The translations under genes and the position numbers were made by a program. Shown in pieces: positions 5,629-8,830 of a DNA stretch of 8,830 nt (within the stretch, counting starts at the first letter, position 1; each line of letters starts with the position of its first letter). Below the pieces are notes generated by a model, which made no database searches, was not told where the DNA came from, and saw only the letters and a list, made by a program, of their open reading frames with translations. The stretch lies in contig CANPNN010000047.1 in assembly GCA_947575475.1 (NCBI GenBank), forward strand, positions 1 through 8,830. Reading direction: 5' to 3'. Source of the DNA: an uncultured Pseudoflavonifractor sp. Lineage in GTDB: Bacteria; Bacillota_A; Clostridia; Oscillospirales; Oscillospiraceae.

Positions 5629-6837
5629 ATGGACCGGGTCATTTTACACTGCGATCTGAACAGCTTTTATGCCTCTGTGGAGCTGCTGGACCATCCCGAG
5701 CTCCGGGACCGGCCCGTGGCGGTGTGCGGCGACCCGGAGAGCCGGCACGGGGTCATCCTGGCGAAAAACGAGGCGGCGAAAAAGTTTAAGGTGCAGACCG
5801 CCGAGACGGTGTGGCAGGCCCGGAGGAAGTGCCCGGAGCTGGTGCTGCTGGGAGCCCATCACGACAAATACCACCGTTACTCCAAGCTGGTCAATGAGAT
5901 CTACGAGCGGTTCACCGACCTGGTGGAGCCTTTCTCCATCGACGAGAGCTGGCTGGATGTGACGGGCTCGATCCACCTGTTCCACACCGACGGGCAGGGC
6001 CTTGCGGATCTGGTGCGGAAAACCGTGCGGGAGGAGCTGGGGCTCACCATCTCGGTGGGGGTATCCTTCAACAAGATTTTTGCCAAGATGGGCAGCGACT
6101 ACAAAAAGCCCGACGCCACCACCGTCATCACCCGGGACAACTATCAGGAGCTTCTGTGGCCCCTTCCGGTGGGCGACCTCATTTTTGTGGGCCGGGCGGC
6201 GGCAAAAACCCTTGAGGGATATGGTATTCGGACCATTGGGGACCTGGCCCGGACAGAGCGTGGGACCCTTGTGGGACTGCTGGGCAAGCAGGGTGGGACC
6301 CTCTTTGACTACGCCACCGGTACGGAACACGCCCCGGTCATCCCTGCCCGGGAGCTGCCGCCCCCCAAGTCGGTGGGCAACGGGCTCACCTTTCCCCGGA
6401 ACCTGGTGGGCTGGGAGGAGCTGCGGGGCGGGGTGACTTTGCTCTCCGACGAGGTGGCGGGGCGGCTGCGGCAGCTTGACATGAAATGCGCCACGGTGAA
6501 TATCACGGTCCGGGACCCCAATTTTAAGGATATCTCCCGGCAGAAGCCCCTGGCGGCGCCCACCTATCTGGCCCGGGAGCTGGTCCAGGCCGCCATGGAG
6601 CTGCTGGAGCAGTCCTGGAGCCCCAGCGCCCCGGTCCGGGCTTTGACGGTCACCGCCCAGAATCTGATGCCCGCCCAGCAGGCCGGGGAGCAGTTGGACC
6701 TGCTGGCCCCGGAGGCATCGCCCAAGCGGGAGAAGGTGGAGAGGATCGAGCGGACTATGGACAGGATCCGGGGGAAGTTTGGGCGGGAGAGCATCTCTCC
6801 GGCACGAATCAAAGAGAGGGATGGAGCGGGGCAATAG
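5629..6837 (+). CDS. dinB: DNA polymerase IV (Y-family translesion polymerase DinB)
   Basis: Error-prone polymerase that copies past damaged template bases; 402 residues from the chosen start. The palm begins with HCDLNSFYASVE (7-18), giving metal ligand D9 and steric-gate Y14. SIDE (103-106) supplies D105 and catalytic E106. VGVSFNKIFAKMGSDYKKP (143-161) is the second palm signature. The helix-hairpin-helix thumb covers about 178-230 and the little-finger domain about 245-345. QLDLL (355-359) near the C-terminus matches the beta-clamp binding pentapeptide QL(S/D)LF, so the protein should dock on the sliding clamp. The start at 5629 is chosen over 5554 because AGGGGGTGAT lies just upstream, homology begins there, and 5554 falls inside the promoter. 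Control by LexA is likely from the box at 5529-5542. No clear terminator follows. Confidence 0.96.
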   Translation: MDRVILHCDLNSFYASVELLDHPELRDRPVAVCGDPESRHGVILAKNEAAKKFKVQTAETVWQARRKCPELVLLGAHHDKYHRYSKLVNEIYERFTDLVEPFSIDESWLDVTGSIHLFHTDGQGLADLVRKTVREELGLTISVGVSFNKIFAKMGSDYKKPDATTVITRDNYQELLWPLPVGDLIFVGRAAAKTLEGYGIRTIGDLARTERGTLVGLLGKQGGTLFDYATGTEHAPVIPARELPPPKSVGNGLTFPRNLVGWEELRGGVTLLSDEVAGRLRQLDMKCATVNITVRDPNFKDISRQKPLAAPTYLARELVQAAMELLEQSWSPSAPVRALTVTAQNLMPAQQAGEQLDLLAPEASPKREKVERIERTMDRIRGKFGRESISPARIKERDGAGQ

Positions 6838-6880
6838 GATGAAACCGGGTAGGCTCCTGAGTTCAACGCCGGTGACGGGC

Positions 6881-6899
6881 AAAATATCGTTAATATTTT
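6881..6899. repeat. AT-only inverted repeat upstream of the SDR promoter
   Basis: AAAATAT / ATATTTT (6881-6887 and 6893-6899) is a perfect 7-bp inverted repeat with a 5-base centre CGTTA. It ends 10 bases before the -35 box at 6910. It could be a regulator site or a weak end signal for dinB; simple AT palindromes also arise by chance. Confidence 0.35.
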
Positions 6900-6909
6900 C
6901 ACTTGTCGG

Positions 6910-6938
6910 TTGATTTTCCCTCTTCCCGGTGGTACAAT
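6910..6938 (+). promoter_or_regulatory. Promoter of the short-chain dehydrogenase gene
   Basis: The -35 box TTGATT (6910-6915) and -10 box TACAAT (6933-6938) are spaced by 17 bases. The ATG at 6903 that would lengthen the protein lies upstream of this promoter, which supports the start at 6987. Confidence 0.8.
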
Positions 6939-6986
6939 ACTTCCCGCATATGCATCCCAACTTTTTCAATGAAGGAGGACATATCT

Positions 6987-7748
6987 ATGAACCGTTTGGA
7001 AGGTAAGGTCGCCATCGTTACCGGGGGAAACTCCGGCGTGGGAGCCGCCACCGCCATGCTCTTTGCCAAGGAGGGCGCTAAGGTGGTCATCAGCGCCCGC
7101 CGCCAGACCCAACTGGAGGAAGTGGCCGGTAAGATCCGCGCCGAGGGCGGCGAGGTGCTACCCGTGGTCTGCGACATCTCCAAGCACGAGGACGCCAAGC
7201 ACCTGATGGCCGAGGCGGTGAAGGCCTACGGCAAGGTGGATATCCTGGTGAACAACGCCGGGGTACTGGACGAGGGGCTGAAGGCCATCGACAAGGTGGA
7301 GGATGAGGTGATCTCCCGGGTGGTGGACATCAATACCAAGGGCACCATGTTCTGCATTCAGGAGGCGGTAGCCCAGATGGCCGGAAAGGGCGGCTCCATC
7401 GTCAACGTAGCTTCGGTGGCTGGGGTCATGGGCTGCGGCGGCGCGGCCTATGTGGCCTCCAAAGCCGCCATTGTGGGCGTGACCAAGCACACCGCCCTCC
7501 GGTTTGCCGGACAGGGCATCCGTTGCAACGTGGTGTGCCCCGGCTCCATCGCCACCCCCATGACCGCCGGCATGAGCGCGGAGAATATGGATGCCGACAT
7601 GTTCGGCCAGATGGGCAAACACTCCGACCTGCGGGTGGGGGTATGTATGCCGGACGATGTGGCCAACATTCTTCTGTTCCTGGCCAGCGACGAGTCCCGG
7701 GCCATCACCGGTCAGACCATCGTCAGCGATTTTGGCAGCACGTTGTAA
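6987..7748 (+). CDS. Short-chain dehydrogenase/reductase (classical SDR)
   Basis: Cytoplasmic NAD(P)-dependent oxidoreductase of 253 residues, the normal size for classical SDRs. A Rossmann fold carries the cofactor motif TGGNSGVG (12-19), D63, NNAG (89-92), the structural N116 and the catalytic triad S143, Y155, K159 (Y-x-x-x-K). CPGSIATPM (184-192) is the usual post-catalytic segment. After the second strand the sequence reads SARR (36-39) with no acidic residue, which favours NADP(H); this is inference. The substrate cannot be read from sequence. 3-oxoacyl-ACP reductases, sugar dehydrogenases and bile-acid hydroxysteroid dehydrogenases all share this layout, and no neighbour points to one of them. 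The start at 6987 has AAGGAGG 8 bases upstream and matches the family N-terminus (LEGKVAIVTGG). It is a single-gene unit ended by the shared terminator at 7817. Confidence 0.94.
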   Translation: MNRLEGKVAIVTGGNSGVGAATAMLFAKEGAKVVISARRQTQLEEVAGKIRAEGGEVLPVVCDISKHEDAKHLMAEAVKAYGKVDILVNNAGVLDEGLKAIDKVEDEVISRVVDINTKGTMFCIQEAVAQMAGKGGSIVNVASVAGVMGCGGAAYVASKAAIVGVTKHTALRFAGQGIRCNVVCPGSIATPMTAGMSAENMDADMFGQMGKHSDLRVGVCMPDDVANILLFLASDESRAITGQTIVSDFGSTL

Positions 7749-7810
7749 GGAAGTCAAAGAGAAAAACCACGGAAAAATTTCAGGGGAATGAGACTCCAAT
7801 CCTCACAAGG

Positions 7811-7855
7811 AAAAAGCAGAGGAGCCGTCCTTTTGGACGGCTCCTCTGTTTTTTT
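7811..7855. terminator. Bidirectional terminator between the SDR and ferredoxin genes
   Basis: Perfect 14-bp stem CAGAGGAGCCGTCC / GGACGGCTCCTCTG (7817-7830 and 7835-7848) with a TTTT loop. It is followed by seven T on the plus strand (7849-7855) and preceded by five A (7811-7815), which become a T run on the minus strand. It can therefore end the plus-strand SDR transcript and the converging ferredoxin transcript. Confidence 0.93.
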
Positions 7856-7865
7856 GCAACCGCTC

Positions 7866-8036
7866 TCAGCCCTGAGAGGGAGCGCCGACGGGGCAGACCC
7901 CGGCGCAGGTGCCGCAGTCGATGCAGGTGCCGGCGTCGATGACGTACTGGCTGTCCCCCTGAGAAATGGCGGAAACAGGGCAGGCGTCGGCGCAAGCTCC
8001 GCAGCTTACGCAAGCGTCACTGATCACATAGGCCAT
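7866..8036 (-). CDS. Small 2[4Fe-4S] clostridial-type ferredoxin
   Basis: Low-potential electron carrier of 56 residues, the classical size of clostridial ferredoxins. It carries two cluster-binding motifs C-x2-C-x2-C-x3-C-P: C9, C12, C15, C19 with P20, and C38, C41, C44, C48 with P49. The two halves are internally similar (DACVSCGACADACP and GTCIDCGTCAGVCP), reflecting the known ancient duplication of the fold. In anaerobes it serves enzymes such as pyruvate:ferredoxin oxidoreductase, hydrogenase or Rnf; the partner here is not visible. Start 8036 has GGAGGTG 8 bases upstream, and the stop is TGA at 7866-7868. It stands alone with its own promoter (8073-8100) and shares the terminator at 7811-7855. 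It overlaps no other real gene. Confidence 0.95.
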   Translation of the reverse strand: MAYVISDACVSCGACADACPVSAISQGDSQYVIDAGTCIDCGTCAGVCPVGAPSQG

Positions 8037-8072
8037 TGGTTTTACACCTCCATGTCACTAAAGACTGAAACC

Positions 8073-8100
8073 ATTATACCATACCTTTTCCAAATTTCAA
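8073..8100 (-). promoter_or_regulatory. Promoter of the ferredoxin gene
   Basis: On the minus strand the -35 box TTGAAA (8095-8100) and a perfect -10 box TATAAT (8073-8078) are separated by 16 bases. The leader of about 30 bases holds the GGAGGTG ribosome site. Confidence 0.82.
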
Positions 8101-8166
8101 TGCTAAATTCCGTAGAAACTGGGTATATTTTTGAGGACGAAATCAAAGCGCCCCAAGGGTTTTTGG

Positions 8167-8830
8167 TTGCCTGTCGCTAACTCACGGGGCCTTATCGCAG
8201 AAGGAGCTGACGGGATCATAAGCGCTATTGAATTCACTGCCGGGGCGGAGACCGCCCTGCGTCTTGCCCAGGAGAGCGCCGCCGAGCTGGGGCACAGCTA
8301 TGTGGGCACGGAACATCTGCTGTTGGGGGTGGCCCGGGAGGGCCGGGGACCGGGGGCCAAAGTTCTCGCCTCCGCCGGGCTTACCGCCGACGTCCTGCGA
8401 AATGCCCTGGTGCGGCTCATCGGCCTGGGGGCGGCGGGAGGACTTCCCACCCAGGGGCTTACCCCCCGGTGTCGGGAGTGCTTGGAGCTTGCATTGCGGG
8501 AGGCCCGCCGCTGTCAGGCCCACCGGGCGGACACCGGGCACCTGCTCACCGGACTTTTACAGCAGCGGGACAGCGCGGCGGCGCGGGTCATTGCCGCTGC
8601 GGGAAAGGAGCCGCGCCGGCTCTTGGGAGATGTGACTGCCGCCTTTGGCGCCGAACAGCCCCGGCCCATAGAGCGCCGTCGCCCAGAGCGGGAGGAGCGG
8701 CCCAGCTCTTCCACCAAGCTGCTGGACCAATTCTCCCGGGACCTGACCGCTATGGCGGCAAACGGCGAACTGGATCCGGTGGCCGGCCGGGAGGCGGAGG
8801 TGCGCCGGGTGGTGGAGATCTTAGCCCGAA
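8167..8830 (+). CDS. clpC: ClpC-type AAA+ unfoldase, N-terminal part (cut by window edge)
   Basis: Ring-forming ATPase that unfolds proteins for the ClpP protease. The visible part covers the double Clp N-domain: repeat one about 8233-8370 (LRLAQESAAELGHSYVGTEH is diagnostic) and repeat two about 8458-8610. A Pro/Arg/Glu-rich linker follows (about 8650-8705), then the start of the first AAA+ domain (from 8719, with LDPVAGREAEVRRVVEIL). The Walker motifs lie beyond the right edge. The start is uncertain. The span drawn uses an in-frame TTG at 8167 with AAGGG seven bases upstream. However, family similarity begins at 8227-8233, and a perfect AAGGAG (8201-8206) sits 8 and 11 bases before ATC (8215) and ATA (8218). 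No ATG or GTG is available there. No CtsR or CIRCE operator and no ctsR-mcsA-mcsB genes are upstream. ClpC is preferred over ClpE or ClpB from the N-domain. Confidence 0.9.
   Translation, partial: MPVANSRGLIAEGADGIISAIEFTAGAETALRLAQESAAELGHSYVGTEHLLLGVAREGRGPGAKVLASAGLTADVLRNALVRLIGLGAAGGLPTQGLTPRCRECLELALREARRCQAHRADTGHLLTGLLQQRDSAAARVIAAAGKEPRRLLGDVTAAFGAEQPRPIERRRPEREERPSSSTKLLDQFSRDLTAMAANGELDPVAGREAEVRRVVEILAR

Noticed and set aside
2967..5642. 891-codon open frame on the minus strand opposite ribU and the alpha-glucosidase
   Set aside because: It is antisense to two clear genes with intact motifs, its translation is low-complexity and resembles no family, and it crosses two terminators. 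Such frames are common opposite GC-rich genes.
5644..6969. 441-codon minus-strand frame opposite dinB
   Set aside because: Antisense to a fully conserved polymerase gene; low-complexity product and no supporting start signals.
8101..8129. Plus-strand promoter for clpC with -10 TATATT at 8124-8129
   Set aside because: No acceptable -35 box lies 16-18 bases upstream (TGCTAA or similar), so it is not listed as a feature.
8126..8148. CtsR or CIRCE heat-shock operator upstream of clpC
   Set aside because: A short TTTGA/TCAAA inverted repeat exists near 8130-8147, but it matches neither the CtsR direct heptamer repeat nor the CIRCE TTAGCACTC palindrome.

Overview
The window looks like chromosomal DNA from a GC-rich, low-motility-type Firmicute of the Oscillospiraceae (Flavonifractor, Oscillibacter or Lawsonibacter-like gut anaerobes). 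The basis is the strong GGAGG ribosome binding sites, sigma-A type promoters, an FMN riboswitch in front of an ECF riboflavin transporter, a BlaI/M56 regulatory pair, a clostridial two-cluster ferredoxin and a ClpC-type chaperone. The genus assignment is inference from protein style only. It reads as ordinary housekeeping and accessory chromosome: no insertion sequence, phage gene, CRISPR array, tRNA or rRNA was seen.

Layout. 1-1996 (minus strand): a two-gene operon, a BlaI-family repressor followed by a BlaR1-like M56 membrane metallopeptidase. The two overlap by four bases, and the peptidase runs off the left edge. Their promoter (2040-2068) carries three evenly spaced copies of a BlaI-like operator. 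2143-2640 (minus): a stand-alone DUF1273/YpsA-like SLOG-fold protein with its own promoter and terminator. 2641-3002: a divergent intergenic region with two back-to-back promoters, a LexA-like motif and a complete FMN riboswitch. 3003-3680 (plus): ribU, the substrate-binding subunit of a riboflavin ECF transporter, then a strong terminator. 3798-5471 (plus): a cytoplasmic GH13 alpha-glucosidase with its own promoter and terminator. 5629-6837 (plus): dinB (DNA polymerase IV) behind a promoter overlapped by a LexA-type box and a REP-like palindrome in the leader. 6987-7748 (plus): a short-chain dehydrogenase/reductase. 7817-7855: a terminator that can serve both converging genes. 7866-8036 (minus): a 56-residue 2[4Fe-4S] ferredoxin. 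From about 8167 to the right edge (plus): the N-terminal part of clpC, whose start codon is problematic.

Most genes here are single-gene transcription units with their own promoter and terminator; only the BlaI/M56 pair is an operon. The units belong to unrelated processes: membrane-stress or antibiotic signalling, flavin uptake, alpha-glucoside breakdown, translesion synthesis, redox metabolism and protein quality control. No new multi-gene system is evident. The most interesting signals are regulatory: the operator array, the possible SD-sequestering FMN switch, the LexA-type boxes, and the missing canonical start codon of clpC.
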